DNA of 5,541 nucleotides from Chloroflexota bacterium (lineage in GTDB: Bacteria; Chloroflexota; Anaerolineae; Aggregatilineales; UBA3940): NCBI GenBank assembly GCA_011051745.1, contig DRKO01000410.1, positions 1 to 5,541 of the forward strand, given 5' to 3'. Below the pieces are notes generated by a model that was not told where the DNA came from, did no database searches, and saw nothing but the letters and a program-made list of their open reading frames with translations. Below, one piece after another: positions 1-5,541 of this stretch (within the stretch, counting starts at the first letter, position 1; each line of letters starts with the position of its first letter). A program made the position numbers and the translations under genes.

Positions 1-1
1 C

Positions 2-1033
2 CGCTTTGGCTGGGGCGACCCTCTGCCTCTGGCCGTCGAAGGGTTGCGCCTGCCCGCCGATCTGTACTTTCTGGCCCCTCAGGCCGGTATCGTCCAGCTA
101 TGGCGGCTGCCGGCTTCCGGCGGCCCCCCCGAAACTGTGACCGAAGCGGCTTCTGATGTCGTGGACTACGATCTCTCGCCCGATGGGACACAGATCGTCT
201 ATACGAGCGGGGGAACGATCTTCCGCCAGATCATTGGCTCGCCGGAAGGCCCGCTGGAGGTTGTGACGCTGCCGGGTGCGGCGCCGGAGAGCGGGGGCAC
301 GCCTGCCATCTCGCCCTCAGGCCGCCGGATCGCCTATGCCAGCGGGGGTATCTGGATCGTTGATCTGGACACCGGGCAGGCCCGCCGCCTGATCGCCGAT
401 CGCATCCCCCGCTCAGAGGGGCAGGAACGCGAGGTCGAGGTATACACACAGCCTCGCTGGTCTCCCGATGAGGAATGGCTGCTCGTCACGGTCGGCTACT
501 ATGAGGGGAGCGATCAGGCGCTCCTCTCCACCGTGGACGCCGTCCCCCGCCCGATCCCGCTCAATCTGTACACCACCAGAGCGCGCTGGATGGCCGATGG
601 CCGGGCGCTGATCTACAGCCCCGGCGGGGTGTACAACGAGCCGCAACTGAGCATCCTTGAGCCGGGGGTGGAGGGCGAAGAGCCATCCATCATTCGCCTG
701 CTCAGCCTGCCCGTCCTCGATGCCCACTTCCGCGCCCGCGATGGGCGGCTGGTTGTGGCAGGCGTGGCGGGGCTTTTCCCCGTTGGGCCAACCAGCGTGC
801 GCGTGTACAGCGTCCAGGCAACCGGCGGCACTCCTCAGCCGGAGTCGGACGCTTTCGTCATTCGTGAGCCGCTTATCTCGCCGGACGGGACCCGGATCGC
901 GGGCCTGCGGCAGACCCACCGGCTTCCCTCCGGCGTGCTGGCCGGGCAACTTGTCCTGATTGACGTGGAGAGCGGCGAAAGGGTGATGATCGACGGCTTC
1001 TCGAACGTCTACGGGCTGCGCTGGGGGCCGTAA
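2..1033 (+). CDS. PD40/TolB-like beta-propeller protein, 5'-truncated by window edge
   Basis: The reading frame is open from base 2 to the TAA at 1031-1033, so 343 codons are visible and the true start is probably upstream. A TTG at 44 is the first possible start inside the window, but it sits in the middle of continuous protein-like sequence. The protein contains repeated WD40-like (PD40) blade signatures of the form SPDG followed by a hydrophobic strand. They lie at about 170-202 (LSPDGTQIVY), 305-337 (ISPSGRRIAY), 455-487 (WSPDEEWLLV), a weaker 581-616 (WMADGRALIY), a degenerate 719-760, and 866-907 (ISPDGTRIAG). The last strand ends in LRWGP at the stop. Such propellers serve as protein-interaction or ligand-binding scaffolds and are often periplasmic or lipid-anchored. 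No signal peptide can be judged because the N-terminus is missing. No enzymatic motif is visible, so a specific function cannot be given. The fold call is good; the cellular role is unknown. Confidence 0.85.
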   Translation, partial: RFGWGDPLPLAVEGLRLPADLYFLAPQAGIVQLWRLPASGGPPETVTEAASDVVDYDLSPDGTQIVYTSGGTIFRQIIGSPEGPLEVVTLPGAAPESGGTPAISPSGRRIAYASGGIWIVDLDTGQARRLIADRIPRSEGQEREVEVYTQPRWSPDEEWLLVTVGYYEGSDQALLSTVDAVPRPIPLNLYTTRARWMADGRALIYSPGGVYNEPQLSILEPGVEGEEPSIIRLLSLPVLDAHFRARDGRLVVAGVAGLFPVGPTSVRVYSVQATGGTPQPESDAFVIREPLISPDGTRIAGLRQTHRLPSGVLAGQLVLIDVESGERVMIDGFSNVYGLRWGP

Positions 1034-1034
1034 C

Positions 1035-1060
1035 ACCGGAGACGGCTTGCCGCGTCCGGT
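1035..1060 (+). terminator. Possible stem-loop just after the propeller gene
   Basis: Beginning two bases past the TAA, ACCGGA (1035-1040) pairs perfectly with TCCGGT (1055-1060). A further CGG/CCG stem inside (1043-1045 with 1050-1052) closes a CTTG tetraloop, separated from the outer stem by a 2x2 mismatch. The position suits a transcript 3' end. No U-run follows, so intrinsic termination is uncertain; it could instead protect the 3' end. The 3' arm can also pair with CCGG at 1065-1068, an alternative fold. Confidence 0.35.
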
Positions 1061-1085
1061 TGAACCGGTTACCATCAGGCCAGCC

Positions 1086-1119
1086 CCGGAGAGCTTCCGT
1101 GACTCTGCCGCCTCTCCGG
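1086..1119 (+). repeat. 8-bp inverted repeat upstream of the PH-like gene
   Basis: CCGGAGAG (1086-1093) is the exact reverse complement of CTCTCCGG (1112-1119), with an 18-nt loop between. It lies about 30 nt before the next start codon. It could be a second terminator-like hairpin (only a short TCTTT at 1127-1131 follows), an mRNA leader structure, or an operator-like site. I could not identify a convincing -35/-10 promoter pair around it. The pairing is seen directly; the function is not known. Confidence 0.4.
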
Positions 1120-1138
1120 CAGACGGTCTTTAACGGGC

Positions 1139-1149
1139 AAGGGTGATCA
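1139..1149 (+). promoter_or_regulatory. Strong ribosome binding site for the PH-like gene
   Basis: GGTGATC at 1142-1148 matches, over seven consecutive bases, the part of the canonical Shine-Dalgarno complement that follows GGAG (AAGGAGGTGATC), with AAGG at 1139-1142 preceding it. The spacing to ATG at 1150 is normal for that alignment. This supports 1150 as the start and suggests efficient, independent translation initiation. Confidence 0.7.
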
Positions 1150-1743
1150 ATGTCTCAGGTGCAGGTCTTCCCCGCCTCGGCCAGCGTGAAGAGAGCCGTC
1201 AGCAGGCGTGCCTATGGCCTGTTTGTGGGCGGGCTGGGGTTGCTTGTCTGCGGCGTGAGCGGCACGGCGGCGCTGCTGGCGGTCTCCGCCAGGCCCCGCC
1301 CACTGCTCCTTGCGCTGGCGGGCGGCGTGGCCTGCGTGGGGACAGCTGGGCTGATCGTCGGGATCGTCAGTCTGCTGAACCTGCGGCAGCCGATTCAGGT
1401 CGAGGTGACCCCTCACCGGCTGGTCTGGAGAGAGGGAAAACGGCTGGCGACGCTGGAGTATGACGAGGTCGAGCGCGTCGAGCTGGTCAGGGAGGAGAAG
1501 CGATTACCGGACGGTATGCTCATGTACTACCCTGTGGTGCGGTTTATCGAGAACGACGGCGAGATGATGGAATTTGAGGTGAGCTTCGAAGATCGGGGCA
1601 TGATCCACCGGGGCCGCTTCGACGCACGCGCCATCGCGGCAGCCGTGCTGCCCTACCTCCGCCAGACGGCGATCATCACCCCTGCTGTTGACGAGTTCGT
1701 CCGCACCGGAATGGTAGACATCGAGAGCCTGCCGGAACGGTAA
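1150..1743 (+). CDS. Two-helix membrane protein with bacterial PH-like domain
   Basis: This is a 197-residue protein. After a short basic N-terminus (K14, R15, R19, R20), two hydrophobic segments at about residues 22-45 and 52-76 form a helical hairpin joined by a short RPRP turn. The remaining ~120 residues are soluble and rich in predicted beta strands. They begin IQVEVTPHRLVWREGKRLAT and continue with an EYDEVERVEL strand, a long segment with MYYPVVRF, and a terminal helix near residues 155-172. This order (two helices, then a 'what the residue looks like in the standard form' strand, then an alpha-helical cap) is typical of bacterial PH-domain (bPH2/YdbT-like) membrane proteins, whose roles are mostly unknown. 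The basic N-terminus suggests that both termini, and hence the PH-like domain, are cytoplasmic. The start is backed by a strong Shine-Dalgarno. The stop is 4 nt before the glycosyltransferase, so the two are likely co-transcribed and translationally coupled. The PH assignment rests on pattern, not a database match. Confidence 0.75.
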   Translation: MSQVQVFPASASVKRAVSRRAYGLFVGGLGLLVCGVSGTAALLAVSARPRPLLLALAGGVACVGTAGLIVGIVSLLNLRQPIQVEVTPHRLVWREGKRLATLEYDEVERVELVREEKRLPDGMLMYYPVVRFIENDGEMMEFEVSFEDRGMIHRGRFDARAIAAAVLPYLRQTAIITPAVDEFVRTGMVDIESLPER

Positions 1744-1747
1744 GCCC

Positions 1748-4015
1748 ATGAGGAAGCTCGGCCACTGGTGGGTGGAGGCGCTCAGCCTGGCACTCCTGCT
1801 GGCACTCGTGCTGGCCTCTGCCTCTCTGTTCATTGACCGCTATCTGGAGCACAGCTTCATCGCCTATCGCTATGCCCGGAACCTGGCCGGGGGGCTGGGG
1901 TTCGTCTACAACGCCGGTGAGCGGGTGTTGAGCGAAGCGGTCGCCCCCCTTTATGTCATGTTGCTGGCCGCCGGTACGCGCCTCACCCCGGACCTCCCCT
2001 TTCTGGGCAACCTGATCGGCATCATCGCGATAGCGCTGGGCGGTGTGGCCCTCTACGGGCTGGCCCACCCCTCGGATAAATATCTGGCCCTGCTGGTAGC
2101 GGCCCTGTATGTGGTCTCCCCCCTCCTCTGGATCACGCTGGGGCTGGATACCGCGCTCTGGGTGGCGCTGGGGGTGCTGGCGATCTGGTTCCACCTCCGC
2201 GAGTGGGGCCTTCTGACCGGGCTGGTGCTGGCGCTGGCAACGCTGATGCGGCCTGAGATCGGGGTGCTGATCTGCGTGCTGATCGCCGATTCGCTGATCA
2301 GGGGGCGTCCCCTGCGGTTACTTCCGGCGGGGAGTTACCTCGGCGTGGTGACGATCGGCGTGCTGTGGGGGGTCAGCGCCTTTGAGAGTGGCGGGCCGTT
2401 GCCCGGCCTGCTGAACGCCCGCATGGGCGCGGCGCTGCCCGACGTGCTCGGTCCGAACGTCCTTACGGGGCTCTCCGCTCTGGCCGGAGGGCTGATCGCC
2501 CTCTCGTGGGGCTGGTTCGCGGTGGCCGTCATCGGCGCGGCTGGCCTGCTGTTCCTGAAAGATGAACCCTGGGCGCTCCTGCTGGTCGGATGGGCCGGTC
2601 TGCATCTGCTCAGCCTCGCGATTCTGGGGGCCGCCGTCCGGGTATGGGATTTTGTCCCCCTCGTGCCTGCGCTGGCCGCCCTGACCGCTCTGGGCGTGCA
2701 CGGCCCGGCCATGCGCCTCCAGCCCCGGCCTGCCCGACTGGCGCTCGGCGGGCTGGCCGTCCTGCTGGCGCTGGGGGCGGCGGGGCAGTCGCTGGTGCTG
2801 ATCCGCACCGCGTCGTCCGGCGATAATCCCCCCCGCGATGCGCTGCTCCCCGCAACGGTTCAGGCACATGATCAACAGGCGGGCGAATGGCTGCGGGAGC
2901 ATACCCCGCAGGAGGCCCGCGTGGGCACAACCAGAGTCGGCCTGCTGGGCTATCTCTCCGGGCGGTATCTGCTGGACTACGGGGGGAGGCTCCAGCCGGA
3001 ACTGGCGCAGGCGTTGATGCGGGGGGATAGCCAGTGGTGGATCGCGAACTACACCCCCGATTACGTTGTCCTGCGGGCGGGGGAGTATGAGGAACTGAAC
3101 GGTTACTCGCCTGCCTCCGACCCCTGGTTTACGGCAACATACCGCGAGGCGGCCCGCTTTGATGACTTCACCCCGCCGGAGGAAGCCGTCCTGATCTTCG
3201 AGCGTACCGGTGAACCCCCGCCTCTGCAGGAGACCCTGATCGGGCTGGTCAGCTACCCCGACGGTCTGATGATCAACGGAATCGCAACCGATTTTTCGCT
3301 CGATCCGCTCGAGTCAGGGCGCATGGCGCGGGTGCGCATCGAGTGGCTGCTTGAAGAGGCAATCTCGGAGCCGCAGTACGTCTCGATCCGCATTCAGGGT
3401 CATCAGGAAGCGCTGGCCGCGCTGGAAGGGCGCATGGTGGATTTCTCAAACTGGCCCCGCCACCGCCTGATCACCACCTACCACGTGATCGAACTGGCCC
3501 CCGCCCTCACGCCCGGCATTTACGATGTCTCTATCGGTGTGGGGCCTGATCCGTTCAACCTCACCTGGCAGACCGTTGCACAGGCCAAAGTCCCCATTCC
3601 AGAGGGCATCTACCTGGGCGGCGTCTCCGGCACGCGGGCGGAGTTCGGGGACATCGCCCTGCTGGGGTATCGGCTGGCCCGCACCGGAGAGGGGCTTGAG
3701 GTTCTTCTGATGTGGCAGGCGCTCGAAGCGCCCCAGGCCAGTTACCGCGTTTCGATTCAGGTGCGCGACGTGCTGGGAACGATCGTTGCCCGGCTGGAGA
3801 CGGAGCCTCTCGAAGGGGCATATCCCACCTCGATCTGGTCGGCAGGCGAGGAAGTGCCGGATACCTACCTTCTGGACATGGAGGGCGTCCCGCCCGGCGA
3901 CTACGACGTGTACGTCAGTTTGATCAGCCCGGACGGTCTCCGGCTCCTGACCGCGCAGGGACAGGATGCCGTGTTCATCGGCAGAGTGAGCATCGGCGAA
4001 GAGACAACGCCGTGA
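1748..4015 (+). CDS. Multi-pass GT-C glycosyltransferase with C-terminal beta-sandwich domains
   Basis: This 755-residue integral membrane protein has about 11-12 hydrophobic helices across residues 12-352, then a large soluble region. Family landmarks of bacterial ArnT/GT39- and AftB-like GT-C enzymes appear in order: FIAYRYARNLAGGLGFVYN after helix 1 (residues 37-55), LGLDTALW (131-138, the usual sGlET site), LMRPE (166-170), a PLVPALAAL helix (304-312), and the extracytoplasmic VGLLGYLSGRYLLDYGG segment (397-413). Such enzymes transfer a sugar from a polyprenyl-phosphate donor to an envelope acceptor outside the membrane; donor and acceptor here are unknown. From about residue 495 there appear to be two beta-sandwich units. 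The second (about 633-745) carries LLGYRL, LLMWQA, YPTSIWSAGEEVPDTY and PPGDYDVYVSL, a pattern common at the ends of Chloroflexota envelope proteins; the first (about 495-615) is diverged. The normally acidic DD pair before FI is E34-H35 here. The gene follows its neighbour by 4 nt with only a weak Shine-Dalgarno, suggesting translational coupling. Confidence 0.88.
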   Translation: MRKLGHWWVEALSLALLLALVLASASLFIDRYLEHSFIAYRYARNLAGGLGFVYNAGERVLSEAVAPLYVMLLAAGTRLTPDLPFLGNLIGIIAIALGGVALYGLAHPSDKYLALLVAALYVVSPLLWITLGLDTALWVALGVLAIWFHLREWGLLTGLVLALATLMRPEIGVLICVLIADSLIRGRPLRLLPAGSYLGVVTIGVLWGVSAFESGGPLPGLLNARMGAALPDVLGPNVLTGLSALAGGLIALSWGWFAVAVIGAAGLLFLKDEPWALLLVGWAGLHLLSLAILGAAVRVWDFVPLVPALAALTALGVHGPAMRLQPRPARLALGGLAVLLALGAAGQSLVLIRTASSGDNPPRDALLPATVQAHDQQAGEWLREHTPQEARVGTTRVGLLGYLSGRYLLDYGGRLQPELAQALMRGDSQWWIANYTPDYVVLRAGEYEELNGYSPASDPWFTATYREAARFDDFTPPEEAVLIFERTGEPPPLQETLIGLVSYPDGLMINGIATDFSLDPLESGRMARVRIEWLLEEAISEPQYVSIRIQGHQEALAALEGRMVDFSNWPRHRLITTYHVIELAPALTPGIYDVSIGVGPDPFNLTWQTVAQAKVPIPEGIYLGGVSGTRAEFGDIALLGYRLARTGEGLEVLLMWQALEAPQASYRVSIQVRDVLGTIVARLETEPLEGAYPTSIWSAGEEVPDTYLLDMEGVPPGDYDVYVSLISPDGLRLLTAQGQDAVFIGRVSIGEETTP

Positions 4016-4052
4016 CCCGTTCAGGCCCCAACATTGGAGAAATCAGACAGGC

Positions 4053-4865
4053 ATGAACCCTTCTTTTCTGGCTCAATTGCAGGAAACCGCTCAGATGGCC
4101 GCCCGGCGGGCCGGGAAACTGATTCGGGAGCAGTACGGAAAGCCCCATCAGATACGCTTCAAAGGCGATCCGCGCGATCTGGTGACGGAAACCGACCGGG
4201 CCGCCGAGGCCGCCGCGCTGGAGCTGATCCGCAGCCGCCACCCCGATCACGCGATCCTTTCAGAGGAAGACCCGCATAGCAAACCCGGCCCGGATGGGCG
4301 GTGGAACATCCCGCCGGGTGTGGTGTGGATGGTAGACCCGCTGGACGGGACGACCAACTACGCCAGCGCCATCCCGTTTGTCTCCGTTTCGGTGGGGGTG
4401 GCGATAGACAGGCAGCCGGTTGTGGGCGCGATCTATGACCCTCTGCGCGACGAGCTTTTCCTGGCCGCCGGGGGGCTTGGCGCAACGCTCAACGGGCGGA
4501 CGCTCGGTCCGCTTGCCCCCGTGCCACTGGAGCGAGCGGTCCTCAGCGTGGACTGGACACACACCCCCGCCATACGAAGCCGCTCACTGGCGATGGTTAC
4601 AGCCCTGGCCGCTCGTTGCCGGACGGTTCGGGCGCTTGGGTCGGCAGCCCTGGGGCTGGCCTATGTGGCCTGCAACCGGGTGCAGATGTATCTGAGCCTC
4701 GGCCTGCAACCCTGGGACACCTGCGCAGGAGCCATCATCATCCGCGAGGCAGGGGGAGCGGTGGTTCACCCCGATCAACCCGAATGGCAGATCGGACAGC
4801 CCGCCCTGCTCGCCGCGCATTCGGAGTTGCTCACACAGGCCAGAGAGGTTCTTAAAGACCTCTGA
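4053..4865 (+). CDS. Inositol monophosphatase family (IMPase/SuhB-like) phosphatase
   Basis: This 270-residue protein has the usual length for the family, which hydrolyses small sugar or polyol phosphates (inositol-1-phosphate, histidinol phosphate and others) with Mg2+ in the cytoplasm. Visible signatures are DLVTETDRAAE (42-52), the metal-ligand ILSEED (68-73, E71/E72), motif 1 WMVDPLDGTTNYASAIPFVS (92-111; D95, L97 carbonyl, D98 and the catalytic T100), VVGAIYDPLRDELF (123-136), ALGSAALGLAYVA (194-206) and motif 2 PWDTCAGAIIIREAGG (220-235; D222). All main metal ligands are therefore present. The Glu that usually lies seven residues before motif-2 Asp (YxE.gl.pWD) is S215 here, and S70 replaces the usual Gly before EE; substrate preference may differ from true IMPases. 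ATG 4053 is preceded by GGAGA at 4036-4040, a somewhat long spacing. It lies 37 nt after the glycosyltransferase, with no terminator between, so co-transcription is likely. HisN-type activity is a possible alternative. Confidence 0.92.
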   Translation: MNPSFLAQLQETAQMAARRAGKLIREQYGKPHQIRFKGDPRDLVTETDRAAEAAALELIRSRHPDHAILSEEDPHSKPGPDGRWNIPPGVVWMVDPLDGTTNYASAIPFVSVSVGVAIDRQPVVGAIYDPLRDELFLAAGGLGATLNGRTLGPLAPVPLERAVLSVDWTHTPAIRSRSLAMVTALAARCRTVRALGSAALGLAYVACNRVQMYLSLGLQPWDTCAGAIIIREAGGAVVHPDQPEWQIGQPALLAAHSELLTQAREVLKDL

Positions 4866-4873
4866 GGCTCTCA

Positions 4874-4911
4874 ATCCCCCGGCGGGGGAGGCTTCCGGCC
4901 TGCCGGGGGAT
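4874..4911. terminator. Long GC-rich hairpin between convergent genes
   Basis: ATCCCCCGGC (4874-4883) pairs perfectly with GCCGGGGGAT (4902-4911) for ten base pairs. The stem continues through G4884-U4901, G4885-C4900 and G4886-C4899, and after a small bulge GGA/TCC (4887-4889 with 4894-4896) closes a 4-nt loop. It starts 8 nt after the phosphatase stop and ends 35 nt before the DegV stop on the other strand, so it is well placed as a bidirectional terminator. There is no clear U-tract on either side, so termination could be factor-assisted or the stem could act in 3'-end protection. Confidence 0.6.
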
Positions 4912-4916
4912 ATGAG

Positions 4917-4950
4917 TCAGCGTCAGACGGTTAATCCCCTTCAGCGTCAG
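4917..4950. repeat. 10-bp direct repeat TCAGCGTCAG
   Basis: TCAGCGTCAG occurs exactly at 4917-4926 and again at 4941-4950, start to start 24 bp. The second copy overlaps the stop codon and last codon of the DegV gene. No inverted symmetry or flanking mobile element is seen. It may be coincidence or the residue of a small local duplication. Confidence 0.35.
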
Positions 4951-5541
4951 GGCAGCGCGGGGAAGGCACTCAGAGGGGCGTAGGCCGCCCCCACCAGCCC
5001 CGGGCCGGCGTGTGCCCCCAGAACGGGAGCGATTGGTGCCTCAGGCAGCCATGTGCACTCGAACAGCCTGTCGAGTTGCTCCCGGAGAACGGCGGCCCCG
5101 TCGGGATTGTTGGCATGCATAACCTGAACCCGGAGGGCGCTACCAGCCGGAACCTGCTGCGTGATGACCTCGCCGATGTGCCGCAGCGCACGGGCAAAGG
5201 TGCGGGCCTTGCCGCGCTCGGCGTACTTGCCGCTTTCCTTATCCACCCCGATCAGCGGCTTGATGTTCAGCACCGAGGCCAGCAGCCCCTTGAGGTGGCT
5301 GATCCGTCCCCCGTGAATCAGGTACTTCAGTTCCGGCAGGGTGAAGAGCGTCTCGGTCGCCCGCCCGACCTGCGCCACCGTCTCGAGAATCTTCTCCAGC
5401 GGCCACCCGGCCTGAATGGCCCGCGCCGCCGCTTCGACCTGCCAGCCCAGCGCGCCGGAGAGCGTCTTGGAGTCAACGATCGTGATGTTGGCTTCGGGAA
5501 CCATCTCGGCGCCAAGACGCGCCGCGTTAACCGTCCCGCTC
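4947..5541 (-). CDS. DegV family fatty-acid-binding protein, N-terminus off window edge
   Basis: On the minus strand the frame is open from the right edge to a TGA at 4947-4949, giving 197 visible residues of a protein usually about 280 long. An internal ATG at 5502-5504 is not the true start, because family sequence continues upstream of it: the edge begins SGTVNAARLGAE, matching the conserved SGT...A segment. Then come ITIVDSKTLSGALG (19-32), the LPELKYLIHGGRIS helix-turn (68-81), LNIKPLIGV (91-99), KARTFARAL (111-119) and the closing LGAHAGPGLVG (174-184) with the conserved His at 177. DegV/FakB proteins bind a fatty acid in a two-domain cleft and, with a FakA-type kinase, present it for phosphorylation and entry into phospholipids; many members have unproven partners. 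No FakA gene is in view. The gene converges on the phosphatase operon and so is regulated separately; its promoter is outside the window. Confidence 0.93.
   Translation of the reverse strand, partial: SGTVNAARLGAEMVPEANITIVDSKTLSGALGWQVEAAARAIQAGWPLEKILETVAQVGRATETLFTLPELKYLIHGGRISHLKGLLASVLNIKPLIGVDKESGKYAERGKARTFARALRHIGEVITQQVPAGSALRVQVMHANNPDGAAVLREQLDRLFECTWLPEAPIAPVLGAHAGPGLVGAAYAPLSAFPALP

Noticed and set aside
413..1075. Long open frame on the minus strand (220 codons) opposite the propeller gene
   Set aside because: Composition is typical of antisense shadows in GC-rich DNA (rich in R, P, G, H and Q with no motif); the plus-strand frame has clear blade repeats.
1048..1083. TTGCCG or TTGAAC as a possible -35 promoter box
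   Set aside because: No acceptable -10 element occurs at 16-18 bp spacing; in GC-rich DNA such hexamers are expected by chance.
1143..1463. Plus-strand frame overlapping the start of the PH-like gene
   Set aside because: It is out of frame with the well-supported gene, has an R/G-rich shadow composition, and its start overlaps the Shine-Dalgarno of the real gene.
1676..2194. Minus-strand open frame of 172 codons across the gene 2/gene 3 junction
   Set aside because: The translation is low-complexity, Q/G/R/H-rich and without hydrophobic core patterns; the opposite strand encodes conserved GT-C motifs here.
2318..2902. Minus-strand open frame of 194 codons inside the glycosyltransferase
   Set aside because: It is a shadow of leucine/alanine-rich transmembrane helices on the plus strand and has no recognisable domain.
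4016..4052. Possible terminator or promoter between glycosyltransferase and phosphatase
   Set aside because: The 37-nt gap holds no inverted repeat or promoter-like pair, only a GGAGA Shine-Dalgarno candidate.

Overview
The window is GC-rich (roughly two thirds G+C by eye), densely coding bacterial chromosome. The most distinctive protein is a multi-pass GT-C glycosyltransferase with appended beta-sandwich domains. Together with a PD40/TolB-type propeller protein, a DegV protein and hairpins lacking U-tracts, it resembles genomes of Chloroflexota (Anaerolineae-like). That placement is inferred from protein style only; no phylogenetic marker is present.

Layout, left to right. (1) 2-1033 (+): the 3' part of a beta-propeller protein whose start lies off the left edge. 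(2) 1034-1149: an intergenic stretch with two GC-rich inverted repeats and a strong Shine-Dalgarno. (3) 1150-1743 (+): a small membrane protein with two N-terminal helices and a bacterial PH-like domain. (4) 1748-4015 (+): a 755-residue GT-C glycosyltransferase beginning 4 nt after the preceding stop. (5) 4053-4865 (+): an inositol monophosphatase family phosphatase. (6) 4866-4946: a convergent intergenic gap with a long GC-rich hairpin. (7) 4947-5541 (-): the C-terminal two thirds of a DegV family fatty-acid-binding protein whose start lies off the right edge.

The PH-like protein, glycosyltransferase and phosphatase share a strand, with gaps of 4 and 37 nt, and probably form one transcription unit. 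The propeller gene lies 116 nt upstream, behind possible terminator hairpins, and may be separate. A loose envelope/lipid theme can be argued: polyprenyl-phosphate-sugar glycosyl transfer, inositol-phosphate-type phosphatase and fatty-acid-binding DegV. No joint pathway is demonstrated.

I do not see a convincing new biological system, mobile element, CRISPR array or RNA gene. The points most worth a second look are non-canonical residues at normally conserved active-site positions in the glycosyltransferase and the phosphatase, the surface-domain fusion on the glycosyltransferase, and the alternative hairpins in the convergent gap.
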